Source: JAVVHH01 sp965276815 (GTDB lineage Bacteria; Pseudomonadota; Alphaproteobacteria; Acetobacterales; Acetobacteraceae). Taken from it: DNA of 64,000 nt. Position numbers and translations under genes: made by a program. The DNA lies in assembly GCA_965276815.1 (NCBI GenBank), contig CBDIBE010000004.1, positions 124,001-188,000 of the forward strand, written 5' to 3'. The notes below the pieces were generated by a model, which worked only from the letters and a program-made list of their open reading frames with translations, was not told the DNA's origin and did not search any database. Shown here one piece after another: positions 32,742 through 41,149 of the stretch (the stretch's first letter is position 1; every line of letters begins with the position of its first letter).

Positions 32742-33311
32742 TCAAGGCCTGGTCCGGGATAGGGCGGCCCGGGGCGCGGGGTCGAGCATGGCGAACAGAT
32801 GCAGTTCGGGCGCCCCACGAGCGAGCGGCCGGGAGACGATGCCGATCAGCCACCGCCTCCGCCCGCACCAGGCGTGGAACGAGAGCTGCATCGCGCCTTG
32901 TGCTCCGCGCACGCCGCCGCTCGCCGGCGTGACCGCGATCCCTTGCTGATTGAGGCGTGAGCGTAGTCTCATCTGCAGCGCGACCGGATTGGCGGATGGC
33001 GCGACGACTTGGCAGAGGCCGTCGTCATAGGAGACGATTGCGTGCCTGCCGGACGCGGTGCTGGCGGCGAACACGCGGCCGGCCCCGAACCCGCCCAGGA
33101 ACGCAGAGGCCTCCGGCGCGGGGACCGGCTGCAACCCGCGCGACGCCGCCCAGTTCCGCAGTCCTGCAGGGTTGCCGGTAAACCGCATGCAGCCGCCTTC
33201 GAACAGGCCGATGATCTGCACCAGGTCGGAGGTGGTTTGCGCTCGTACGGTCGTTGCAACGAAGCCGACCAGGAAAGCCAACGCCAGTGTGACGCCTAGC
33301 CTGGATGTCAC
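32742..33311 (-). CDS. Exported protein of unknown function after ribF
   Basis: 189 residues from a GTG at 33311 that overlaps the ribF TGA stop (GTGA). A signal peptide is evident (LGVTLALAFLVGFVATTVRAQ, about 5-25). The mature domain has three cysteines and a regular alpha/beta look (GLFEGGCMRFTGNPAGLRNW, then SYDDGLCQVVAPS), resembling small periplasmic proteins conserved near ribF/ileS in this group. No catalytic motif is seen. Coupling to ribF places it in the ribF-ileS region, but a function cannot be assigned. Confidence 0.7.
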   Translation of the reverse strand: MTSRLGVTLALAFLVGFVATTVRAQTTSDLVQIIGLFEGGCMRFTGNPAGLRNWAASRGLQPVPAPEASAFLGGFGAGRVFAASTASGRHAIVSYDDGLCQVVAPSANPVALQMRLRSRLNQQGIAVTPASGGVRGAQGAMQLSFHAWCGRRRWLIGIVSRPLARGAPELHLFAMLDPAPRAALSRTRP

Positions 33312-34240
33312 CACTCCGACGCTGCAAACATCTCCCGCGCCTGCCGCGCATCGGCCGCGATCTGCCCCTTCAGCTCGTCGAACGAGCCGAACTTGCGCTC
33401 GGCGCGCAAAAATTGGTGCAGCGCGACCGCGATCTCCTGTCCGTAAAGGTCGCCCTCCCAGTCGAATAGATGCGCCTCGACCCGGCTCTCCGGTCCCTCG
33501 TTCACCGTCGGCCGCCGGCCGATATTGGCCACCCCTGGAATTTCCGACCCGTCCGGCAGCCGCGCAATCACCGCATACACCCCCCGCGCCGGCTCCAGGT
33601 GGCGGCCCAAGGGCAGGTTCGCGGTCGGGAAGCCGATGGTCCGGCCGCGCTTGTCGCCATGCGACACCACTCCGCGCACCGCCCAATGCCGGCCCAAATC
33701 GGCAGCGGCGCGTTCGGGATAGCCGTCCTGCAGCAGGCGGCGGATCCGCGTCGAGCTGATCGGCCCCTGCTCGTCGGCGAGTTTTGGCACGATCGTCAGG
33801 CCGATGCCGAGCGCCTCGGCGCGCGTCCCCAAATAGGCCACATCGCCGCCGCGCCGGTGCCCAAAGGCGAAATCCGGGCCGCAGGCGAGCTGAACCGCGC
33901 CCACACCGTCATGCAGCACCTCGTCGACGAACGATGCGGCGGTCAGGTTGGAGAACACCGTGTCGAACGGGATCTCGTACAGCACCTGGACATGCTGGGC
34001 GGCCAGCGCTTCGGCGCGCTCGGCGGCCAGCGTCAGCCGAAAGGGCGGATCCTCGGCGCGGAACAGCTCGCGCGGATGCGGCTCGAAGGTGAGGACCGCC
34101 AGCTTGGCGCCGGGTCGCGCCGCGTGCGTTGTCCGCAGCAGATGGGCGTGGCCGCGATGCACCCCGTCGAAATTGCCCAGCGCGACCGTGGCGCCCCGCA
34201 GCGCCTCCGGCAGGCCGCGCCAGCCTCGGACGATCTCCAT
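33308..34240 (-). CDS. ribF: Bifunctional riboflavin kinase / FMN adenylyltransferase
   Basis: A 310-residue two-domain enzyme. The N-terminal nucleotidyltransferase domain has GNFDGVHRGHAHLL (22-35) and the ISSTRIRRLL motif near 170; the C-terminal flavokinase domain has GRTIGFPTANL and GVANIGRRPT. It converts riboflavin to FMN and FAD. Length and motifs are complete. It lies upstream of the small exported gene and ileS on the same strand and follows the MaoC gene by a few bases. Confidence 0.95.
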   Translation of the reverse strand: MEIVRGWRGLPEALRGATVALGNFDGVHRGHAHLLRTTHAARPGAKLAVLTFEPHPRELFRAEDPPFRLTLAAERAEALAAQHVQVLYEIPFDTVFSNLTAASFVDEVLHDGVGAVQLACGPDFAFGHRRGGDVAYLGTRAEALGIGLTIVPKLADEQGPISSTRIRRLLQDGYPERAAADLGRHWAVRGVVSHGDKRGRTIGFPTANLPLGRHLEPARGVYAVIARLPDGSEIPGVANIGRRPTVNEGPESRVEAHLFDWEGDLYGQEIAVALHQFLRAERKFGSFDELKGQIAADARQAREMFAASEW

Positions 34241-34243
34241 GAA

Positions 34244-34663
34244 CTAATCGCGGCTGCGCGGCTGCACCGTCGCCTCGCCGTCGATCACGATCTTGCCGTG
34301 CACGGTGCAGACCGTCTTCAACGTCGCCCGCTTCTTCGCCGTGTCCAACCCGGTGACCTCCGCCGTCGCCGTCACCGTATCACCGATCCGCACTGGCGCG
34401 CGAAACCGCAGCGTCTGGCCCATATAGATCGTGCCCGGCCCCGGCAGCCGCGTCCCCAGCACCGCGCTGATCAGCCCGGCGGACAGCATCCCGTGCGCCA
34501 CCCGCTCCTTGAACACCGAGGCCGCGCCCGCCTCGGCGCTGAGATGCACCGGGTTGGTGTCCGTGCTCACCGCCGCGAAGAGCAGGATGTCCGCCTCGGT
34601 GATCGTCTTGCCGACGCTCGCCGTCTGTCCAAGCTGCAAATCCTCGAAGGCGAACCCGTCCAC
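34244..34663 (-). CDS. MaoC-like (R)-specific enoyl-CoA hydratase
   Basis: 139 residues from a GTG at 34663, placed by CGGAG 8 bases upstream; the open frame runs much further up but is antisense to the peptidase gene. The hot-dog hydratase motif is DTNPVHLSAEAGAASVFKER with the catalytic Asp/His, followed by VAHGML. Such PhaJ/MaoC enzymes hydrate trans-2-enoyl-CoA to (R)-3-hydroxyacyl-CoA, feeding polyhydroxyalkanoate or acting in acyl-CoA metabolism. It precedes ribF by three bases on the same strand. Confidence 0.88.
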   Translation of the reverse strand: MDGFAFEDLQLGQTASVGKTITEADILLFAAVSTDTNPVHLSAEAGAASVFKERVAHGMLSAGLISAVLGTRLPGPGTIYMGQTLRFRAPVRIGDTVTATAEVTGLDTAKKRATLKTVCTVHGKIVIDGEATVQPRSRD

Positions 34664-34744
34664 TTCGATACTCCGTCGATCCCTTTGTTGGACAACGCAC
34701 GGCGCCGTGCTTAGGTCAAGCGGCAACCGGAGAAGAATGCTGCA

Positions 34745-35857
34745 ATGCCGCAAACGCCGCTCGCCAGCTCCGAGGCGCTGCTCGAAGAACTCCGGCACTG
34801 GGTCGAGCTGGAGACGCCGACCACCGACCCGGCCGCCGTCAACCGGCTCATGGATTTGGCGGAGACCGGGCTGCGTGACGTCGGCGCCGAGCTGACCCGC
34901 ATTCCCGGCCGCGACGGGTTCGGCGACAACCTGGTCGCCCGCACGCCGGGCGCCGGCAAGCCCATCCTGGTCGCCGGCCATCTCGACACGGTCTGGTCGC
35001 ACGGTACGCTGGAAAAAATGCCGTTCCGCATCGACGGCGGCCGCGCGCATGGCCCCGGCATCTACGACATGAAGGCCGGCAGCTTTCTCGCTTTCGACGC
35101 AGTCCGCCGGCTGCTCCGGTACGGAACAACCACCCGCCGCCCGATCACCTTGCTGCTGACCCCCGACGAGGAGGTCGGCAGCCCCACCAGCCGGGCGCTG
35201 ATCGAGCAGGAGGGCGCCGCATCTGAGTGCGTGCTGATCATGGAGCCTGCCGGGTCGAACGGCGCCTGCGTGACCGCGCGCAAGGGTGTCGGACGATTCG
35301 TGGTCCATATCGCCGGCCGTGGCGCGCATGCCGGCGGCAGCTTCACCGAGGGCGCCAGCGCCGTGCTCGAGCTGGCGCGCCAGATCGTCCGCATCAATGA
35401 CATGGTGGATCTGGACGCCGGAATCACGCTCAACGCGGCGCCGATGTGGGGCGGCTCGCGCCCCAACGTGATCGCGCCGGACGCGGGGTGCGAGGTGGAC
35501 CTGCGCGTGCCGGACGCCGATGCCGGCGTGCGGCTGGAGCGGGCGATGCTGACACTGGAGCCGTTCGATCCGCGCTGCACGGTCACGGTCACCGGGTCGA
35601 TGAACCGGCCGCCGATGGTGGAGACGCCGGCCACCCTGGCCCTCTACGAGCGGGCCCGGCAAGCCGCCGGCTTCGCGTTGCCCAAGCAGGCGCGCGGCGG
35701 CGGCTCGGACGGGAACTTCACCGCGGCACTCGGCGTGCCGACGCTCGACGGGCTCGGCTGCCCCGGCACGGGCGCGCATGCCAGCCACGAGCACATCGAG
35801 TGGCGGCATCTCGCCGATCGCTCCGCCTTGCTCCTCTCGCTACTCGAAACCCTTTGA
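34745..35857 (+). CDS. M20 family zinc peptidase (carboxypeptidase G2 type)
   Basis: A 370-residue metallopeptidase. The two-zinc site is visible: GHLDTVW (H79, D81), GIYDMKAG (D108), TPDEEVGS with the catalytic Glu (141-143) and C-terminal HASHEH. The central lid/dimerisation domain begins near GRGAHAGGSF. This subgroup removes C-terminal Glu from folates or hydrolyses N-acyl amino acids and dipeptides. No signal peptide, so probably cytoplasmic. It heads an operon with the FAH-type hydratase and an SDR. Confidence 0.9.
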   Translation: MPQTPLASSEALLEELRHWVELETPTTDPAAVNRLMDLAETGLRDVGAELTRIPGRDGFGDNLVARTPGAGKPILVAGHLDTVWSHGTLEKMPFRIDGGRAHGPGIYDMKAGSFLAFDAVRRLLRYGTTTRRPITLLLTPDEEVGSPTSRALIEQEGAASECVLIMEPAGSNGACVTARKGVGRFVVHIAGRGAHAGGSFTEGASAVLELARQIVRINDMVDLDAGITLNAAPMWGGSRPNVIAPDAGCEVDLRVPDADAGVRLERAMLTLEPFDPRCTVTVTGSMNRPPMVETPATLALYERARQAAGFALPKQARGGGSDGNFTAALGVPTLDGLGCPGTGAHASHEHIEWRHLADRSALLLSLLETL

Positions 35858-35871
35858 GATCAGGAGGAATG

Positions 35872-36615
35872 ATGGATCGCCACCATGACGCCGCCGAGTT
35901 GCTGTTGAGCGCCCGGCGTGACCCGGCGCAGCTGCTGAACAGCCTGCCGGAAGCCGTCCGCCCGCGCACCGCCGAACAGGCCTACCTGGTGCAGCGCGAG
36001 GTGATGGGCCATCTGGGCGAGATCGGCGGCTGGAAGGTCGGCGCGCCCGGCCCGGACAGTTTCACCTGCGCGCCGCTGCCGGCCGCCGGCATCGTCGCCA
36101 GCCCGGCCGCCATCGCCTGCCGCAGCCGCGGCGCCGAGGCCGAGATCGCCGTCCGCTTCGGCGCCAGCCTACCCCCGCGCGAGCAGCCCTACACGGCCGA
36201 GGACGTGCTGAAAGCGATCCAATCCGCCCATCCGGCGATCGAGGTCTTGGACAGCCGCTTCACCGATCCGGACGCGGTCGACCCGCTCTCCGCCCTGGCC
36301 GACGGCCTCTCGCATTTCGGTCTCGTCCTCGGCCCACCCATCGCGGACTGGCAGTCGATCGATCTCGCGGCCGAGCGGGTGCGCGTCAGCGTGGACGGCA
36401 ACGAGATCAAGGTCTGCACCGGCAACCCGGCGGGCAATATGATGCGGCTGCTGCTCTGGCTGGCCAACACCGGTGCGCGCTGGGCGGGCGGGTTGCGGCA
36501 GGGACAGGTCGTCACCACCGGGTCCTGGACCGGCAAGGACTTCGTCGCCCAAGGCGCCGAAGTGTACATCCGCTTCGACCATTGCGGCGAAGCCACAGTG
36601 AGGTTCGTACGATGA
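35872..36615 (+). CDS. Fumarylacetoacetate-hydrolase-fold protein (2-keto-4-pentenoate hydratase type)
   Basis: About 247 residues. A very strong AGGAGG sits 4 bases before ATG 35872 (ATG 35869, one codon earlier, is too close to it). GGWKVGAPGPDSF, the acidic metal-site region RGAEAEIAVRFG and HPAIEVLDSRF are the family's landmarks; TGNPAGNMMRLLLWLAN is a typical C-terminal helix. Members hydrate or decarboxylate 2-keto acids in meta-cleavage pathways using Mg2+. It lies between the peptidase and an SDR with which it overlaps (ATGA). Confidence 0.85.
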   Translation: MDRHHDAAELLLSARRDPAQLLNSLPEAVRPRTAEQAYLVQREVMGHLGEIGGWKVGAPGPDSFTCAPLPAAGIVASPAAIACRSRGAEAEIAVRFGASLPPREQPYTAEDVLKAIQSAHPAIEVLDSRFTDPDAVDPLSALADGLSHFGLVLGPPIADWQSIDLAAERVRVSVDGNEIKVCTGNPAGNMMRLLLWLANTGARWAGGLRQGQVVTTGSWTGKDFVAQGAEVYIRFDHCGEATVRFVR

Positions 36616-37283
36616 AAGCATTGATCGTTGGCGTAGGGCCGGGTCTGTCCTCGAGCTTCGCCCGCAAGCTGGCCGCGGCCGGCTATGCGGTCGCGCTGGC
36701 GGCCAGGCGCACCGGCAAGCTGGAGGAGCTGGCGCGCGAGACCAATTCTAGCCTGCACGAATGCGACGCGGCAGACCCGCACGCCGTGGCCAACCTGTTC
36801 GCGGCGGTGCCGTCGCCGGAAGTCGTGCTGTTCAATGCCAGCTACCGGGTGCGCGGCCCGTTCGTCGAGCTCGACCCGGCCGAGGTGGCGAAAACCTTGC
36901 AGGTCTCGGCCTTCGCCGGCTTCCTGGTCGCCCAGCACGCGGCCCGCGCCATGCAGAAAGCGGGGCAGGGCACGATCCTGCTCACCGGCGCCTCGGCCGG
37001 GGTCAAGGGCTATCCGCAATCGGCGCCCTTCGCGATGGGCAAGTTCGCCTTGCGCGGCTTGGCGCAGAGCATGGCGCGCGAACTGCACCCGCAAGGGATC
37101 CATGTGATCCATGTCGTGGTGGATGGCGCCATCCGCGCCGCCGCCCGGCCCGAGCCCGCCGACAAGCCGGACAGCATGCTCGACCCCGACGCGATCGCGC
37201 AGACCATGCTGGACGTCATGCGCCAGCCGCGCTCCTGCTGGACCGACGAGATCGCGGTCCGGCCCTGGGTGGAGCGGTTCTGA
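36612..37283 (+). CDS. Short-chain dehydrogenase-like protein without the catalytic Tyr
   Basis: 223 residues, starting on the stop of the hydratase gene. The Rossmann start is KALIVGVGPGLSSSFA, and the expected Ser is in LLTGASAGVKG. The usual YxxxK is replaced by FAMGK (SAPFAMGKFALRGLAQ), so the catalytic Tyr is Phe while Lys is kept. This variant occurs in a recognised SDR subgroup whose activity is unclear. It likely still binds NAD(P). Third gene of the peptidase/hydratase/SDR operon. Confidence 0.85.
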   Translation: MKALIVGVGPGLSSSFARKLAAAGYAVALAARRTGKLEELARETNSSLHECDAADPHAVANLFAAVPSPEVVLFNASYRVRGPFVELDPAEVAKTLQVSAFAGFLVAQHAARAMQKAGQGTILLTGASAGVKGYPQSAPFAMGKFALRGLAQSMARELHPQGIHVIHVVVDGAIRAAARPEPADKPDSMLDPDAIAQTMLDVMRQPRSCWTDEIAVRPWVERF

Positions 37284-37371
37284 GGTCCGATTTGCGGTCA
37301 CCAGGGAATTCCGCCCCCTTGCGGGAGTCCATTAACGGCAAACGTGCCATTGGCAGCTCACGGAGACTCTG

Positions 37372-37959
37372 ATGCCCAGCACGCTAGAGACATCCTCGCC
37401 TGACCCGCATGGGCGCGCCCTTGTCTATGACCCGATGTTGCAATGGCTGCATTGGGGCATCCTGATGCTGCTGATCGTGCAGTATATGACCAAGCTGATC
37501 CCGCCCAACGTCCTGGCCGGCGCCAGCGAGGAGTCGCTCAACAAATGGCATCTCGCGATCGGTCCCTCGATCCTGGCGCTGATGCTGCTCCGGTTGGCCT
37601 GGCGCCTGACCCATCCCGTGCCCCCGCCGCCGGCGGACCTGTCGCTTGGGCTTCAACTGGTCTCGCGGGCGACGCACTGGACGCTGTATGGTTTGCTGAT
37701 CCTGCTGCCGATCCTCGGCTGGTTCTCCGCCTCGGGCTTCGGCGCCACCCCCTACCTGTTCGACCTCATCCCGCTGCCGGCCTTGGTGGCGCGGAACAAG
37801 GATTTTGCCGAGATGATCGGCGGCGTGCATGGCTTTGTCGCCTGGATCCTGCTGGCGGTGATCGCGCTGCACGTCTGCGGCGCGCTCTACCATGCGACTA
37901 TCAAGCGCGACGGGGTGATGCAGCGCATACTACCGCTCGGAAGCGCTGAAACCGGCTGA
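37372..37959 (+). CDS. Cytochrome b561 family protein
   Basis: A 195-residue four-helix membrane protein. Haem-ligand His candidates are in LQWLHWGILML, NKWHLAIGPS, SRATHWTLYGLL and GGVHGFVAWILLAVIALH, the pattern of bacterial b561 (Ni/Fe-hydrogenase type b-haem) proteins that pass electrons from quinol, for example in superoxide-quinone oxidoreduction. The C-terminus HATIKRDGVMQRILP is the usual ending. It stands alone after the SDR operon. Confidence 0.9.
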   Translation: MPSTLETSSPDPHGRALVYDPMLQWLHWGILMLLIVQYMTKLIPPNVLAGASEESLNKWHLAIGPSILALMLLRLAWRLTHPVPPPPADLSLGLQLVSRATHWTLYGLLILLPILGWFSASGFGATPYLFDLIPLPALVARNKDFAEMIGGVHGFVAWILLAVIALHVCGALYHATIKRDGVMQRILPLGSAETG

Positions 37960-38087
37960 TCCCAGTGCCGACGCAGATTTCGGTCAAGCTAGGTCAAGCG
38001 GTTAAGCTTTTCCCCACTTTCACGGCGCACTATGCGGATGTCCGCTTCCGGCGGCCATCACCCGGTTTCCCGGCAAGGGGTGGTGCG

Positions 38088-39164
38088 TTATAGAGGCGGC
38101 GTTTGCCGGGTTAGCACAACGGCTAGTGCAAGACTTTTGTAAAGTCGAGGTTGGGGGTTCGAATCCCTCACCCGGCATACCGAAAACCCGTCAGGCCGCG
38201 GATGCGCGGGATTCTCCGCCGCACGGACGCGCTCGCCCGAGTAGATTGAGAGCACCAACAAGCCGAGTGACACGATGAGCCAACTGGCAGGTTCGGGTAT
38301 CGGGGTGGCGATAAATCCGAAGTCGTTCCCAAACCCCACGATCTGACCAACATCATTGACGCCCGTCAAAGTGATCCCTTCGTATTCAGCCGGGGCAGAA
38401 AACTGCGACATCAACCCATCGAAACTGACGAAAGCACCACTGCCATTACTCCCAACGATATACTCGCCTGAACTACTTATACCACCTATGGAATTGTCCA
38501 GATTAGTAAATATGACGCCACCTAGGTCCAAGAAAGAGCCACTGCCGGTCGAGGCACCCTCGAAGTTGCCAACAATCTCTCCGGCATTGCTAATTCCCAC
38601 GGGAATCGTAACTGCGGCGCCGGGTACACTGATTGATGAGATTGTTCCTCCGCTATAGAGGAATCCGTCTGTTTGGGATGTGGCCGTCAGATAGTTGCCG
38701 ACAGCCTGACCTGAATCGTTGACTCCACCCGCAGCTACATCTGCGGGCTCTCCTGGGATCCTGAACGAGCCCGCCGTCGTTGTATATCCCACGAGCGGAC
38801 CATCCACCGGATTAGGCCCCTCCGGATCGTGCACGTATTCGTCGTATGCGAAAATCGTATTACCGTTGTTGATGGCCGCCCCAAAGAAACCGCTCGTGCC
38901 GGTGCAGCAAATGACGGAATAGTTCGCAGCCTCAGAGTCGAAAGTGAACGTGAACGTGTCAGTTTCACTGTCGCCAGCTTGTCCGACTACGACGCCCAAA
39001 TCATTGATGCCGAGCGGCGTCATGAAGCCACCGGCACCGCTGCTGCTCAGTCCAAACTCGCCTGGGTTATACGTAAGTGTCTGAAATGAATATTCCGCTG
39101 CGCTAGCGCTGACTGTGCACCAAGCCGCGAGAAGCATCGGAGCCAAAACTCGCCACATCCGCAT
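38088..39164 (-). CDS. PEP-CTERM exported protein whose frame runs through tRNA-Thr
   Basis: A 358-residue frame. It has a signal peptide at 1-22 (LLAAWCTVSASA), then a repeat-rich region with recurring GINDLGVVVGQ, GVNDSGQAVGNY, GISNAGEIVGNF and GVNDVGQIVGF units, the HAF-type repeat of extracellular proteins. The PEP-CTERM signal IPEPASW plus hydrophobic helix and ERVRAAEN follows. A normal protein would end there, but the frame continues about 40 residues, reading the antisense of the tRNA-Thr gene, and stops 17 bases beyond it. Base composition is AT-richer than the neighbours. The native stop was probably lost when this DNA joined the tRNA 3' end. Confidence 0.75.
   Translation of the reverse strand: MRMWRVLAPMLLAAWCTVSASAAEYSFQTLTYNPGEFGLSSSGAGGFMTPLGINDLGVVVGQAGDSETDTFTFTFDSEAANYSVICCTGTSGFFGAAINNGNTIFAYDEYVHDPEGPNPVDGPLVGYTTTAGSFRIPGEPADVAAGGVNDSGQAVGNYLTATSQTDGFLYSGGTISSISVPGAAVTIPVGISNAGEIVGNFEGASTGSGSFLDLGGVIFTNLDNSIGGISSSGEYIVGSNGSGAFVSFDGLMSQFSAPAEYEGITLTGVNDVGQIVGFGNDFGFIATPIPEPASWLIVSLGLLVLSIYSGERVRAAENPAHPRPDGFSVCRVRDSNPQPRLYKSLALAVVLTRQTPPL
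38105..38177 (+). tRNA. tRNA-Thr (anticodon TGT)
   Basis: A 73-base cloverleaf: acceptor GCCGGGT/ACCCGGC, D-arm GCAC/GTGC, anticodon arm AGACT/AGTCG with loop TTTGTAA (TGT at 34-36) and an A-G mismatch at its top, variable loop AGGTT, T-arm GGGGG/CCCTC region with loop TTCGAAT, and discriminator A. It reads ACA (and related) threonine codons. A PEP-CTERM gene enters from its 3' side on the other strand. Confidence 0.93.
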
Positions 39165-39339
39165 CGGACCGCTTCCTCTATTTTTGGCTATTTTGCATCA
39201 GAATCTGAGCGCCTTCACGCTAAATGACGCATTTCGGCCGCGCAAGGGCCAAACCGTCCCCCCGCGCTCGACCAAGAAATTGTAGCGTTGTGGTTACAGG
39301 CGCCGTCGCTCTAACCTCGGCGCGGGCAGCCCGAACTCA

Positions 39340-40206
39340 TCACCCGTAACGGACGCCCGTCAACTCCTCGGACAATGCCCACAGCCGTTCCGCCGTCGCC
39401 TGGTCCTGCGCCTGCGCCATGACCTTTGACGGAGCGGGGGGACCGCGCGTCTCGTTGAGCCGGGCCGGGCCGTAATAGCCAGCCGGTTCGGCGCCCGGGT
39501 CCAAGGCCGCAAACAGGATCGGCAGCGCACCCTGCGCCGCCGGCTGGGCGAGCAGGTTGAATACGGCCTGCATCACCCGCTCGCGCGGACCCTGGCCCAT
39601 GCCGTTCAGCACGATCCGCGTCGCGCTCCAGCCGGGATGAACGGCGATGCTCATGAACGGCCAGCCCTGCAGCACCGCCCGCCGCTGCAACTCGCGCGCG
39701 AATATCAGCATCGCCAGCTTGCTCTGCCCATACGCAGCCCGCGGATTGTAGCGGCCCTCGCCCTGCAAGTCGTCGAGCGCAATCTTCGCGCCCCGATGCG
39801 CCAAGCTGGCGAGGCTCACCACCCGGGCGCGCGGCGCCGCCTTGAGCTGCGGCAGCAGCCGCCCGGTCAGCGCGAAATGGCCGAGATAATTGGTGCCGAT
39901 CTGCTGCTCGAACCCGTCCACGGTGAGCTCACGCTTCGGCAGCCCCATCACCGCCGCATTGTTGACCAGGACGTCGACCGGGTCCGGCATCCGCTCGGCA
40001 AACGCCGCGACCGAGGCGAGGCTCGCCACGTCGAGCAGCTCGAACGCCGCATCCGCCCCCGGCACCGCTGCGCGCAGTCGGGCAAGCGCGTCCGCCCCCT
40101 TGGCCTCCGAGCGCCCGGTGACCAGCACGCGATGCCCGGCGCGGGCCAGCCCGCACGCGACCTCAAACCCCAGGCCGCCGGTGGCCCCAGTTACAACGCT
40201 AAGCAA
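39340..40206 (-). CDS. Short-chain dehydrogenase/reductase (retinol-dehydrogenase-like)
   Basis: A 288-residue classical-type SDR with full motifs: TGATGGLG (6-13), NNAAVM, the Ser in VVSLASLAHRG and the active-site YGQSK. The layout, including the insertion before the Tyr and a long C-terminal part (GYYGPARLNETRGPP), resembles retinol dehydrogenase/protochlorophyllide reductase-like SDRs. Substrate unknown. It lies 9 bases downstream of the EipB gene on the same strand and may be co-transcribed. Confidence 0.88.
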   Translation of the reverse strand: MLSVVTGATGGLGFEVACGLARAGHRVLVTGRSEAKGADALARLRAAVPGADAAFELLDVASLASVAAFAERMPDPVDVLVNNAAVMGLPKRELTVDGFEQQIGTNYLGHFALTGRLLPQLKAAPRARVVSLASLAHRGAKIALDDLQGEGRYNPRAAYGQSKLAMLIFARELQRRAVLQGWPFMSIAVHPGWSATRIVLNGMGQGPRERVMQAVFNLLAQPAAQGALPILFAALDPGAEPAGYYGPARLNETRGPPAPSKVMAQAQDQATAERLWALSEELTGVRYG

Positions 40207-40215
40207 TGACGACGC

Positions 40216-41019
40216 TCAGCAATGCGGCGGCGTCAGCGTGAACTCGGACAACGTCCCATGCATCACGAAATCCGTGAAATCCATGCTCAAATCGTCGGCG
40301 ACGCCATTGGCGAAGTAACGCATCCCGACCTCGTAGTCGGGCGTCCCCATCTGCTTGTCCTTTTCGGCCGGCTTGGTGTCGCGGTCGAAGAAGGCGATGC
40401 GGACCCGGCCGCTATGCAGGTTGGCGAGCCCGGGAAACGGCGGCTTGGCCGTCGGGCCCCAGTTCAGGATGATCACCGAACTATCCTGCGGGCCGGTATC
40501 ACCCGTCCCATCGAAGATCGGCAGGCTGAGGAATTTCTTGCCCGCCTCCGCCGCGTCGATGATCGCCTCTGTATGCGTCATCGGGAACAGCGTGCCGGCT
40601 GGCATCGGCACGACCTTGTCGGATGGCACCGTGTAATGGATCGACCCCGGCCCGCCCTTCGACTCGAGAGTCGCCATCCCCTCGGTCTGCTCGGTCACTG
40701 CGGTATCAGTGGTCTGGCGCATGCGGAACCGCATCGAGAGCCCATCCTTGCTTTCCCACGTCGCATAATCGGAGATCATCTGGATATCCTGGCCATCGCT
40801 ATTGGTAATGGTCATCGCCAAGCGTTGCCTTGTCGCCCAGCCGTCGCATGCATCCGTCACTTCGTAGGCCATCGTGCCATGCGCCGCGGTGACATCGCCG
40901 CGGGCGGTCTCCATGTTCAGATTGTACAGCGCGCGATGCGCGGCCATCGGAACCGGCTCGGCGGCGAAGGCGGGAACGGCCAGAAAGGCGAAGACGGCGG
41001 CAAGCGGGCGCAGGTTCAT
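40216..41019 (-). CDS. eipB: EipB family (DUF1849) periplasmic envelope-integrity protein
   Basis: 267 residues from ATG 41019. A signal peptide ends at about residue 20 (VPAFAAEP). The pattern HRALYNLNM, AHGTMAYEVTDACDGW and YEVGMRYFANGVADDLSMDF is that of DUF1849, the beta-spiral EipB fold. Two cysteines, C58 and the terminal C267, match the disulfide known in Brucella EipB. EipB supports envelope stability in alphaproteobacteria. The gene is intact and precedes an SDR gene. Confidence 0.88.
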   Translation of the reverse strand: MNLRPLAAVFAFLAVPAFAAEPVPMAAHRALYNLNMETARGDVTAAHGTMAYEVTDACDGWATRQRLAMTITNSDGQDIQMISDYATWESKDGLSMRFRMRQTTDTAVTEQTEGMATLESKGGPGSIHYTVPSDKVVPMPAGTLFPMTHTEAIIDAAEAGKKFLSLPIFDGTGDTGPQDSSVIILNWGPTAKPPFPGLANLHSGRVRIAFFDRDTKPAEKDKQMGTPDYEVGMRYFANGVADDLSMDFTDFVMHGTLSEFTLTPPHC

Positions 41020-41149
41020 GCGCGGATCTCCGTTGGGGTCGCCCCAGCACATAGGCCCGGTGCGTGCACTGCACCAGTCACAAACCCCGCCCGAATTGCC
41101 GGACGGCCGGGGGATGCTTAACTACGCGTGGCATCGAAGGGCTTCGAAC

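Noticed and set aside
38178..39339. A second copy of the tRNA-Thr 3' end marking the far border of an inserted island
   Set aside because: I could not find a repeat of the tRNA tail beyond the PEP-CTERM gene, so an island border is not shown.
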